Source: JACJYM01 sp965230495 (lineage in GTDB: Bacteria; Bacteroidota; Bacteroidia; Chitinophagales; Saprospiraceae). Taken from it: a DNA stretch of 64,000 nt. The notes under the pieces are model-generated. The model was not told where the DNA came from. It saw nothing but the letters and a program-made list of their open reading frames with translations, and ran no database searches. A program made the position numbers and the translations under genes. Position 1 is the stretch's first letter, and each line of letters begins with the position of its first letter. This document shows, one piece after another, positions 35,325-43,738 of this stretch. The stretch lies in the NCBI GenBank assembly GCA_965230495.1, contig CBDDLC010000002.1, positions 1 through 64,000 on the forward strand. Reading direction: 5' to 3'.

Positions 35325-38078
35325 TTGAGGCGAATATTAGCAATTTTATTTTGTTTTCTTACTTCAATCATTTTCTCTCAATCCTTTGAAAGTATTGACC
35401 GACAAATACTGGAATTGGAAGAAAAGGATTTTGAAGAATATGCACAGTTAGAAAATTTACTAGATCTTCTGTTTGCAGGAGATGAATGGAGTCAGCTTTC
35501 ACTTAACCAAAAGTGTCGTGCATTTAAAAGGATAGGAACCTTATGTTACAATAATTATTTTGATAAACAGGCACTTGTTTTTTATAAAGATAGTTCTCTG
35601 AATCTGTTAAGAAAACACAAAATAGAAGATGAGGCGTTAGAATTAAGTCTTATAAATAATGTTGCATCGGTATACTACGAATTGGAAAACGAAAATGAGG
35701 CGTATAGATGGTATGGTATTCTAGATAATCGATTAAAACATGCTAATCTTACTGTTAAAAATGCAGATCATCTTTTAAACTTAGGGGGAATTCATCTTGA
35801 TTTCGGAGATCAGGAAAAGGCTCTTTTAAATCTTCATAAAAGCGAAGCTGTTTTTAACATATATGATACAATTGTTCCTTCTTTATATAATGAATTAGGA
35901 TCTTGTTATGAAACATTAGGAGATTTTTCTAAAGCCCAAGAATATTTTGATTTATATCGAGAAGTTGTTGATTTATCTGACGAACAGAAGTCTATTTATT
36001 ACTATAATTCTATTAGGTCGTACCTAAAAAGGGGAGAAGACATACGAGCACTGGAGAGTTTAGACTCTTTGTTTGAATATGTTGATATGTCAAATATTAG
36101 AAATGACAATTTTCATCATTATGCCTTAAGTTCCTTGGTATATAAACGTAACGGACACTACAAAAAATCAGAACAAATATTGCAAAAATTAAGTAAAGAA
36201 ATGTCTATGCGTGAGGATTTAAGAACCTTGCGTAAAAGAATTCAAGTATTAGAAAATTGGGGAGATCTGAAATTGGCAGAAGATAAAATTAAAGAAGCCA
36301 TAGATTTTTACGATCAATCACTCAATACCTTATGGTCTGAGCAGAGTCTTAAAGATTTACCTTTCATATATTTTAAGGATTATATTAGGGTATTAGGTCT
36401 AAAAAGTAGGGCTAGACTGGCACTCGCAAAAAAAACAAACTCTTTGGATATATATGAAGATGTTCTTCAAGAAATGGAGCTATTGGATTCATTGGTAAAA
36501 AAGCACGTCAGCAGCTTTTGGAGAAAAAGAACACCCTACAATATTTTGAAATTATCGCATGATTTTTTTGCTGTAGGCATTGAAGCTGGAATAAAGGCTT
36601 ATGAGTCGACAGGAGAGGAAAAATACTTGAATAAGGCTTATCAGTTCATGTCTTCTAATAAAGGAAGCTGGTTAAATAAGATGCTTTATGAAAAAGAACT
36701 TAAGAGGTATGAAATGCCAGATGCACTTGTAGAACAGGAATATTCCTATTTGAAAAAGTTAGCGGAAGTAAAAGATAAAATCGAACAAAACTACAACTCT
36801 CCTAAAGATACCTTGATTAAATACTATGAAGAATTATTTACCTACGATAAACGTATAGAGAGTATATATTCGAAGATAGTAGACGGCAGGACCATATATG
36901 AAGATACCCGGACATATATAGAAACTGTAAAGAGCATAAGAAAAAGGTTGAAATCTGATGAAGCAATCATAGAATACTACTTTAGTGACAATGTCATTTA
37001 CTCTGTATTTATTGATAGAAAAAGTATCAGTGGCCGTAAGGTGCTATTGACAAGTGAAGAAATTAGAGAGTATATTCTTTATCAATCCGGTCGAAATGCC
37101 AAAGTAAGTGAAGAATTATTGGGTAAAGTTTTTTTGGAGTTGGTAGGAAATCTTGCCATAGGCGAGCATATTAACCACCTCAATATTATTACTGATGGAC
37201 TACTAACCAAAGTAGCTTTTGAGGGACTTTCAGATAATAATGAATTTCTTGTATCAAAATATGAGGTGAGCTATTTGTTGAACAATAAGTTTCTGAAAAA
37301 GCATCACAAAAAGATTCCTCGGAATAACCTTTTATGCATGGGTACTGATTATGATCAGGAGGAGCTAAATTTACTTGCTTCTGATCCAAATAATTACTTT
37401 TTAAACAGTTCTGAATCTATTGGACCATTGGTAAGTGCTGAAAGAGAAGCTAGAGATGTAATGGAAGTTTTTGAAGGGAAAATCCTAACAGACACATCGG
37501 CTTCCAAACAAAATTTTCTGAAGTTTTATAGAGACTTCTCTATTCTTCAATTATCATTACATGGTTTCGTAAATGACGAGTTTCCCATGCAATCGGGAGT
37601 GTTATTCGATGTCAATAGAAAAGATCCGGATTACTACCTTAATGCCAGAGAAATTATGCAATTAGATATGGATAAGGATTTGGTTGTATTAAGTTCTTGT
37701 CATTCGGGTAGTGGTAAATATTTCAGTGGAGAAGGAGTTGAAAATCTTACCAGAAGTTTGACAATAGGTGGTTCTCGAAGTAATATTGTTAATATTTGGG
37801 AAGTATCTGATGAATCCAATTCTCAAATTTTGAAATCCTTTTATAAAAATCTTTCAGAAGGACAGAGAAAATCTGAAGCTCTTAGAAATGCAAAACTCAA
37901 ATATCTCGATGAAGTTTCACCTACTTTTAGAAAACCTGAATATTGGGCATCTATGATTTTAGTAGGGGACAATACTCCTTTGATTAATGATTCATTTTAC
38001 TGGCTAAAGTATTTGTTGTTGTTGGCTGCAATCATAATAATTTTTATGGTAGTTTATAAAAAGAGTAAAGGCAATTAA
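35325..38078 (+). CDS. TPR-CHAT (caspase-like) protease, secreted across and anchored in the inner membrane
   Basis: The 917 residues start at TTG 35325; no ATG or GTG alternative keeps the signal peptide (MRRILAILFCFLTSIIFSQ). Residues about 25-450 are helical repeats of TPR type (for example LLNLGGIHLDFGDQEKALLN and SLYNELGSCYETLGDFSKAQ). Residues about 545-885 are a CHAT peptidase domain with the caspase-type dyad His746 (LSLHGFVND) and Cys792 (LSSCHSGSG). A C-terminal span (YLLLLAAIIIIFMVVY) with a lysine-rich end follows. The inferred topology places TPR and CHAT in the periplasm, tethered to the inner membrane. CHAT enzymes are selective proteases. The neighbouring anti-sigma outer domain, also TPR-like, is a candidate target or partner. 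The gene follows the subtilase gene across a hairpin, so its level may be set below that of the subtilase. Confidence 0.92.
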   Translation: MRRILAILFCFLTSIIFSQSFESIDRQILELEEKDFEEYAQLENLLDLLFAGDEWSQLSLNQKCRAFKRIGTLCYNNYFDKQALVFYKDSSLNLLRKHKIEDEALELSLINNVASVYYELENENEAYRWYGILDNRLKHANLTVKNADHLLNLGGIHLDFGDQEKALLNLHKSEAVFNIYDTIVPSLYNELGSCYETLGDFSKAQEYFDLYREVVDLSDEQKSIYYYNSIRSYLKRGEDIRALESLDSLFEYVDMSNIRNDNFHHYALSSLVYKRNGHYKKSEQILQKLSKEMSMREDLRTLRKRIQVLENWGDLKLAEDKIKEAIDFYDQSLNTLWSEQSLKDLPFIYFKDYIRVLGLKSRARLALAKKTNSLDIYEDVLQEMELLDSLVKKHVSSFWRKRTPYNILKLSHDFFAVGIEAGIKAYESTGEEKYLNKAYQFMSSNKGSWLNKMLYEKELKRYEMPDALVEQEYSYLKKLAEVKDKIEQNYNSPKDTLIKYYEELFTYDKRIESIYSKIVDGRTIYEDTRTYIETVKSIRKRLKSDEAIIEYYFSDNVIYSVFIDRKSISGRKVLLTSEEIREYILYQSGRNAKVSEELLGKVFLELVGNLAIGEHINHLNIITDGLLTKVAFEGLSDNNEFLVSKYEVSYLLNNKFLKKHHKKIPRNNLLCMGTDYDQEELNLLASDPNNYFLNSSESIGPLVSAEREARDVMEVFEGKILTDTSASKQNFLKFYRDFSILQLSLHGFVNDEFPMQSGVLFDVNRKDPDYYLNAREIMQLDMDKDLVVLSSCHSGSGKYFSGEGVENLTRSLTIGGSRSNIVNIWEVSDESNSQILKSFYKNLSEGQRKSEALRNAKLKYLDEVSPTFRKPEYWASMILVGDNTPLINDSFYWLKYLLLLAAIIIIFMVVYKKSKGN

Positions 38079-38090
38079 GCCCTTACTCTT
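38061..38090 (-). terminator. Terminator shared by the convergent CHAT and PKD genes
   Basis: AAGAGTAAAGGC (38061-38072) and GCCCTTACTCTT (38079-38090) form a 12-bp stem with one mismatch around AATTAA. The loop holds the CHAT stop codon. On the minus strand the stem is followed by TTTAT, so it mainly ends the PKD transcript, 19 bp after that gene's stop. Confidence 0.65.
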
Positions 38091-38108
38091 ACTTAGGAAG
38101 CTATAAAT

Positions 38109-40241
38109 TTATTGTTTACTTATTTTTCCTGTGAATATATTACCAAGTTCATCTTGCATAACTAGATGGTAGATGCCTGATGACCAATCACATACATCTA
38201 TATTGGAAGTTCTACTCATAGTGCCATCATGATGAATATTTCTGATAACTTGACCTGATGAGTTTAATATTTGAATTTTGATATTATTACCCCATTCTTT
38301 ATCGAAGTCTATATTTAGAATATCGTTGACTGGATTAGGTGATAATTGAGTTTGAGGTGTTTGTGTGTCATTTCCAATTCTTGGATCACCGAAGTCATAG
38401 CCATCATTTTGATCAAAAGGGTCACCACAATTTAGGTAAATCTGTTGACAAACGGTATCATAACATGAGTTGTCTGGCTGACCTTCGACAATAGCAGCTA
38501 CTATGAGACATATTTCTTTAAGACCACCTTCTTCATATTGATAAAATATAGGATCTGGATCTTCTGTCCAGTCGTGATTAAATTGATCCCAATCCCAACG
38601 ATAATGAACAACCTGGGTACACTCGTTTGTAGTGGCAGGATTTGGCTGTGCAAACACACTACAACCATCACTTGATAAGCTAAATCCGTTATTAATAACT
38701 TCACATCCACAGGAACAATTATGTACGCAAACAACAGTATTATGCTCATCCCAATCGCATGGTACGGAGGTTGTAGGATCATAGTTGTAGCCATCAATTC
38801 TTAAATTGACCTCAAAATCTCCATTTCCAGAAAAGGTATGACATGGACTTTGTTCATTACTAAATCCATCACCACCAAAACTCCAAGAATAGGTTACTTC
38901 TTCTACACAATTGGTGATATTAGTAATGGCGTCAAAACAATATGTACAATCGTCAATCTGTGTTACGCTAACACCTTCTATTTGTGCTACACAATCTTCA
39001 ACAATGAAAGTAACTGTATGATCAACCCAATGGACGCAAGGTTTGTTTCTTACAGCCAAGGTTACCTTATATTGATAACCTGCCCAAAAATTCCAACCGG
39101 ATTGGTGGTATTGCCAAACATCTGTTAATAGGTTTAAGTTGGATGGTACCATTCCTTGCTGCCAAGAATAGGTATCAGTAATTGGATCATAAGGTTGGTT
39201 ACTTGTCCAATTAATGCAATCGGTAGCTTCGTCATCACCGATATTTTGTTGACAAATCTGTATAAACCATTCATCTTCTCCATTTGTACCTATATCTTTG
39301 AATAGGATAGGCTCCCCGCTGCAAAAAGATGTTTTGACATTTCCTTCGTCATCAGTAATAACAAAATCTGCGGTTACATTGTCATCAGGTTGAGTATGGG
39401 TATATGATCTTGTAAAAAACTCAACTGGACCATTGTTTGGAAATCCAATGTAATATTCAACTGAATAATTTATTGTTTCCCCAGGAGTAACAATAATACA
39501 ATCTTGTTGACCTACGTCTAATCCTATTTCTGTACCGTCATCTAGGCTGATAATTACTCCACCATATAACTCCAGTCCACATGGATTATTATCCAAGTAA
39601 AAACATAACTCATCACAATTAGGAGTTGATGTTTGAAGTTTTAAGGATTCACAATCCAACAAATTGTCCAGCACTCCTATAGCTCCATCATTACGAGTAT
39701 CATTTTTATCTGAGGATTTAATACCCCCTACAGTGCAATTATCTGTAGTTCTGAACACAAGGTATTGAAAATCGGGAGTTTGATAATATAAAGGAACGGT
39801 TATTGATTGACATAAATTTTCTTCTTCTATACAATGAGATAGCCCAAGTGGTACAATAGTAGTTAAGTCGTTGGTGCCGAAAATCTCTAACCGTCCATGA
39901 CCACTAGGAGAGTTTTCACTAATATAGAAGTCGCATGTTATTCCATGAAGTTCAGGATCATATTCCCCAGAGAAAGGATTAGCAGTAACTGCATCTCCGT
40001 TCAACAAAAGACTAAACTCTCCTTCACAAGGTGGTTCAGCGGCAAAGCAGTCAAGAGGAATTGGGCGGGTAAGTTCTGCTTCATTATTTGGAAAGCCAAA
40101 CCAATGAGAAGCACAGTCGATGGACATATTACAATCTAAAGGACAAGTGATATCTTCAAAATCTCCATTTTCGAATTGTGCATTAATAGTAAATGTAGCC
40201 TGTAAAATTAGGATGGCTAATAACGTAATTTTTTTCATCAT
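38109..40241 (-). CDS. Secreted PKD-domain protein with T9SS tail
   Basis: The 710 residues (MMKK start; 40238 is equally possible) carry a signal peptide ending near TINAQ. The N-terminal 200 residues resemble the carbohydrate-binding-like fold common before PKD regions in Bacteroidota (FENGDFEDITCPLDC; LDNLLDC). At about 445-500 there is a PKD module (YSWSFGGDGFSNEQSPCHTF), and a second PKD-like stretch (YRWDWDQFNHDW) lies near 545-590. Many cysteines suggest disulfides. The last 80 residues (LSPNPVNDILNIDF ... NIFTGKISKQ) form a type A T9SS domain. No catalytic motif is seen; an adhesin or surface structural role is inferred. Motif site 3 lies 44 bp upstream, so it probably belongs to the same regulon as the CHAT module. 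Confidence 0.88.
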   Translation of the reverse strand: MMKKITLLAILILQATFTINAQFENGDFEDITCPLDCNMSIDCASHWFGFPNNEAELTRPIPLDCFAAEPPCEGEFSLLLNGDAVTANPFSGEYDPELHGITCDFYISENSPSGHGRLEIFGTNDLTTIVPLGLSHCIEEENLCQSITVPLYYQTPDFQYLVFRTTDNCTVGGIKSSDKNDTRNDGAIGVLDNLLDCESLKLQTSTPNCDELCFYLDNNPCGLELYGGVIISLDDGTEIGLDVGQQDCIIVTPGETINYSVEYYIGFPNNGPVEFFTRSYTHTQPDDNVTADFVITDDEGNVKTSFCSGEPILFKDIGTNGEDEWFIQICQQNIGDDEATDCINWTSNQPYDPITDTYSWQQGMVPSNLNLLTDVWQYHQSGWNFWAGYQYKVTLAVRNKPCVHWVDHTVTFIVEDCVAQIEGVSVTQIDDCTYCFDAITNITNCVEEVTYSWSFGGDGFSNEQSPCHTFSGNGDFEVNLRIDGYNYDPTTSVPCDWDEHNTVVCVHNCSCGCEVINNGFSLSSDGCSVFAQPNPATTNECTQVVHYRWDWDQFNHDWTEDPDPIFYQYEEGGLKEICLIVAAIVEGQPDNSCYDTVCQQIYLNCGDPFDQNDGYDFGDPRIGNDTQTPQTQLSPNPVNDILNIDFDKEWGNNIKIQILNSSGQVIRNIHHDGTMSRTSNIDVCDWSSGIYHLVMQDELGNIFTGKISKQ

Positions 40242-40249
40242 TAATTTTT

Positions 40250-40313
40250 TTAAGTCAGTAAATAATACAATTGCAATTGTGGACGTATAAACCCGACTTT
40301 TAAGTTTTGTGAC
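40250..40313 (-). repeat. 64-bp direct repeat, copy 1 (upstream of PKD gene)
   Basis: It is identical at 63 of 64 positions to 43529-43592, in the same orientation, 3,279 bp away; the difference is A at 40265 against G at 43544. It contains motif site 3 and the perfect 14-bp palindrome ACAATTGCAATTGT downstream of the -10 box. It ends 8 bp before the PKD start codon. Confidence 0.9.
40286..40313 (-). promoter_or_regulatory. ECF-type promoter motif of the PKD gene (site 3)
   Basis: GTCACAA, 13 bp, GGTTTATA on the minus strand. The spacer includes AACTT directly after the first box, and CGTCC follows the second box. It ends 44 bp before the ATG at 40241. Confidence 0.7.
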
Positions 40314-40471
40314 GGAATAAGCAATAAAAGTTGAATTTTTTTGACGAACTCAATAAACCTGTTGAATATCTTGTGTTGACTCGCACATAATTCTATTAAG
40401 GATTGTTGTCAATAGAGTCTGCTCCTAATACTTTCGCAGTTTTTTTTAGAAATATGAATAGGATATATGAT

Positions 40472-40510
40472 AAGGCGTTCATTTATCTAGAAAGAATAAA
40501 TGAACGCCTT
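40472..40510 (-). terminator. Terminator of the lipase-like gene
   Basis: A perfect 15-bp stem: AAGGCGTTCATTTAT (40472-40486) pairs with ATAAATGAACGCCTT (40496-40510) around CTAGAAAGA. It lies 25 bp beyond the stop codon in the minus-strand direction. Confidence 0.75.
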
Positions 40511-40535
40511 GTTTTAAATGATGAATGCCTTTTAA

Positions 40536-43322
40536 TTAATGGACGAGAAGTTTTTTAACTTCTACCACCTCTTGATCCTTATTGACAAACTGGATGAAAT
40601 ATATGCCTTTGTGCCATTCGGATACATTAACAGTCATTATTGGAGACAAAATCTGTTCTCTATACACTTCTGCTCCTAACGGATTAACTATTACATACTC
40701 TGAAATATTGTTGTCGTATGTTTTAATATTAAACATATCGGATGTAGGTGTTGGATAAACAGAAATTTTACTATCCTCATTGAAATTTCTGTTTTCAGTT
40801 TGATCATTATGTTCTCCGGTTCTATTACAACCAAATTGTGGGTTGTTCAAGTCAATAACCTCTAGGCTTAGCTTTATAAGGACATCCTTACATAAAGGAA
40901 GTGTAGTTTCGCATCGATCTACATTGACACATACTGTCGCAGGAATATTCAAAAGATGAAAACCTTCAAAATATTGATTTGGGTCTTTGTAATTTACCTC
41001 GACTGTAGCGTTATTTCTATTATTGGTGAAGAAAATGTCTTCAATCAAAAGTTGGTGAGTTCCAGAAATACTTGTGTTTAAGCTCCAGTTATAATCTGCA
41101 ACTGGAATGTCTGCTACACAATAGTTTCCGATAGGATCAGTAATAAGATTAAAGCTATGATAAATACCATCTTTTAGAAGCAGTTGAGCACTTCCATAAA
41201 TAACATCATCACCCTCTAGTTTTATTGGAAAATTACAATAGTCCACAGTTTGAATATTGTAATCAATGTGCCCTTGTATGAAGCCCAAAATATCCATGTC
41301 AACAGCTACATGATCACTATCTCCATCATCAATATACACCGCGTCAAAAGGACTTCCCTCAATTTTATAACCAAGATGGGGAAATTGACTGTCGTAATCT
41401 TCCAAAAATTCATCTTCTATGTTAACAAAATAATCAGTTCCATCTATTGCTAAAGCACTGGTGGAAGGGATAAAGCAAAATCGCCCATGTACAGTTGAAT
41501 TTTTAATTTGAACCCTTTCCAAGTCATAAGAAGAGCCTGGAGCTGAATCAATGTTGTCACAGTGACTATTAGAACGGGCGTCTTTTAACCAATTTGATTC
41601 GAAGATTTTCTTAATAAAACCAAAAACACTGACAGTTCTAAATGCTAGATTTACTCTAATTCTAAAACCTAATTTCCATACAAATGAGTAAGCAGATAAA
41701 AATTTTTCGCCAGGAGGACTATTGCTGGAAGTGCCATTCTTAGAACCATTGGCAATAGCTATTACCTTACATTGTGTTGGAAACTCTCCATTATTGGCAA
41801 TGTCCATGAGGTAATCTTCTCTTGAAAAATGAGCCTGTAAGATATCAGGGTTATAAACTATATCTCCAAAGCTTGGTGTACTTGTGTTATAAATATTGAC
41901 ATGATACAAAAGCATCTGAGCCGCCGCAGGAGAGTGTAGACTGATTGTGGCCTTTTTTAACTCCTTGTCTTTATTAGTATGAGCTAATGCGGCAGCCTGA
42001 AGTCCAACAGATATATTAGATCCCCTATGTGGGCTATCAAAGGTCACCAATACATCCACTTCATGATCTGCTCCTTGGTTTTCCATATATCTTAGAGCAT
42101 ATTTACAGACTAAACCTCCCATACTTGGTCCAATAACTGCCGGTATTGACTCCACTTGAGGATCAGTATTTAAAGATTCTATTAAACTAATCAGGGCGAA
42201 TGCATTTCGTTGAATATAGTCCGCCCCTCCAATGAAGTTGACTATAATCACATCATAGCCGCCTGAAAAAAATTGGGCCAATGCATTATTGCCACCAAAC
42301 TCATTTAAGATATCAATAAGGCCTCTTTCCCCCGACAAATCAATTCCATCTGTAATTATTATGGGCCTCTTGATGTAGTCTCTCTCAGGATTAATATAGT
42401 ATGCTACTTCTATTTTACCAAGTGGTCCCAGAGAATATGGTGATTGACAAAACAATTCATCATCACACCCTTCAAAAGGTATACTAGCGGTAAAATTATT
42501 TGTAAAGTTAGGATCGCTTGTTATGCAAGTATTGGAGGGATATGGCCCTACATTAGGATCTGGAAGTGGCGAGATATTAGGTACAACGGGAGGAGTAATA
42601 GGAGGAAGTGCATTATAAACATTCTCACAACGATCTAACTCTATACAACTAACCTTATCATAACAATCCTCTATTTCATTATACTTACGAAGTTGTATTA
42701 TTTGTGAATTACAAAGTCCGATTTCAATATCGTAATAATGGTCGAATTCTAAGGGCACATAACCATTTCCATCTCCAAAACTAATTTCATAAGTTGGTTG
42801 GAATTCAGTATAATTACTAAAAAAATTATCACTTCTAAATACAAATCTTCTCACATCTTTATCAGGCCTTGCTGGAGTAATTAATCCTAGCAATTGAGAA
42901 TTATGTTCTACCAGATAAGAGTTTTGCCCAATATTAGTATCGTCCCCTTCTCCATTAAACTCTTCATTTATTGTTGGAAGAGAACTTGAGTCTATTATTT
43001 CTTTGTAATCATAATCCATCATGACTATATGATAAGTATTACTATTGTTAGCTTCTCTTGCTTTATCAATGTACCACATATCAAAATTTGGTATTACCTC
43101 TGGTCCTGTCGCATTAACTAAATCTAAATAGAATTGAATCCATACATCATCTTCAAGACAACTTGAGTCTTGATTGTTTATTAGTCCCAAATTGGAATAA
43201 AAACCATCAGCACCTAAAATGATGTTCGTATCTGGGACTGATTCCACATCACTTATTTGCCCATAAACGACATAGATGGAGGCCATCCATGCAACTATTA
43301 AATAAATTATTGATCTTTTCAT
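40536..43322 (-). CDS. Secreted lipase-like alpha/beta-hydrolase with T9SS tail
   Basis: The 928-residue form starts at ATG 43322, because MKRSIIYLIVAWMASIYVVY is a clean signal peptide. The frame stays open upstream to 43457, but that adds 45 non-signal residues. A long N-terminal region precedes an alpha/beta-hydrolase core (about 320-600): RPIIITDGIDLSGERG, DVIIVNFIGGADYIQRNA, and the nucleophile elbow GPSMGG with Ser400, then VTFDSPHRGSNI, which resembles PGAP1/lipase-type hydrolases. A DSDHVAVDM stretch may supply the histidine. The C terminus (ISVYPTPTSDMFNIKTYDN ... EVVEVKKLLVH) is a T9SS sorting domain. The substrate is unknown; an ester or lipid is likely. Motif site 4 lies 242 bp upstream, so a long leader is implied. 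Confidence 0.87.
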   Translation of the reverse strand: MKRSIIYLIVAWMASIYVVYGQISDVESVPDTNIILGADGFYSNLGLINNQDSSCLEDDVWIQFYLDLVNATGPEVIPNFDMWYIDKAREANNSNTYHIVMMDYDYKEIIDSSSLPTINEEFNGEGDDTNIGQNSYLVEHNSQLLGLITPARPDKDVRRFVFRSDNFFSNYTEFQPTYEISFGDGNGYVPLEFDHYYDIEIGLCNSQIIQLRKYNEIEDCYDKVSCIELDRCENVYNALPPITPPVVPNISPLPDPNVGPYPSNTCITSDPNFTNNFTASIPFEGCDDELFCQSPYSLGPLGKIEVAYYINPERDYIKRPIIITDGIDLSGERGLIDILNEFGGNNALAQFFSGGYDVIIVNFIGGADYIQRNAFALISLIESLNTDPQVESIPAVIGPSMGGLVCKYALRYMENQGADHEVDVLVTFDSPHRGSNISVGLQAAALAHTNKDKELKKATISLHSPAAAQMLLYHVNIYNTSTPSFGDIVYNPDILQAHFSREDYLMDIANNGEFPTQCKVIAIANGSKNGTSSNSPPGEKFLSAYSFVWKLGFRIRVNLAFRTVSVFGFIKKIFESNWLKDARSNSHCDNIDSAPGSSYDLERVQIKNSTVHGRFCFIPSTSALAIDGTDYFVNIEDEFLEDYDSQFPHLGYKIEGSPFDAVYIDDGDSDHVAVDMDILGFIQGHIDYNIQTVDYCNFPIKLEGDDVIYGSAQLLLKDGIYHSFNLITDPIGNYCVADIPVADYNWSLNTSISGTHQLLIEDIFFTNNRNNATVEVNYKDPNQYFEGFHLLNIPATVCVNVDRCETTLPLCKDVLIKLSLEVIDLNNPQFGCNRTGEHNDQTENRNFNEDSKISVYPTPTSDMFNIKTYDNNISEYVIVNPLGAEVYREQILSPIMTVNVSEWHKGIYFIQFVNKDQEVVEVKKLLVH

Positions 43323-43528
43323 TTTTCTAATTTTTAATAAACTAGAATAACGGATGCGAGAAAATACAAGACAATGATAATCAGTCCTTTCGTTATTTGT
43401 TGTAATTGATGTTGAATCAAAATATTTATTATAGTGATATGCACTAATTTTTAACAAATTGAACTTTAATCATGCAGTTGAATTGTATACTTTATTCATT
43501 GCTAATGAAGTATTATCCATTATTCGAG

Positions 43529-43592
43529 TTAAGTCAGTAAATAGTACAATTGCAATTGTGGACGTATAAACCCGACTTTTAAGTTTTGTGAC
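43529..43592 (-). repeat. 64-bp direct repeat, copy 2
   Basis: A 63/64 match to 40250-40313. Together the two copies bracket the lipase-like gene. The flanking sequences on both sides differ, so the repeat has sharp edges. It includes the palindrome ACAATTGCAATTGT at 43546-43559. Confidence 0.9.
43565..43592 (-). promoter_or_regulatory. ECF-type promoter motif upstream of the lipase-like gene (site 4)
   Basis: Same boxes, spacing and spacer as site 3. It is 242 bp from the chosen start of the lipase-like gene, much farther than sites 1-3 are from their genes. Confidence 0.6.
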
Positions 43593-43738
43593 AAATGAAT
43601 AGAAAAAAGTAGTTGATAAATAATAGAGTAGGTTTTATTATAATTGAAAAATAGGAGAATAAAGTGTAAGTAATTATTAAATTTACTGACTTTTCGATCG
43701 TATGTTTACGTTCTTAATATTTTTAAACGACCAATCTT

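Larger units (their letters stand above)
43323..43738. other. 416-bp intergenic region between lipase-like gene and third ECF sigma gene
   Basis: It holds the second copy of the 64-bp repeat with motif site 4 (43529-43592). The remainder is AT-rich. I see no gene, tRNA or hairpin in it. The promoter of the plus-strand sigma gene must lie in 43593-43738, but no TAnnTTTG box with good spacing stands out. Confidence 0.6.

Noticed and set aside
43323..43457. 45-residue N-terminal extension of the lipase-like protein
   Set aside because: It lies before a clean signal peptide starting at ATG 43322 and has no conserved features. It is more likely leader sequence.
40250..43592. 64-bp repeats as ends of an insertion sequence or integrative element
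   Set aside because: They are direct, not inverted, and contain a promoter. No transposase or integrase lies between them, and the enclosed gene is a T9SS cargo gene.
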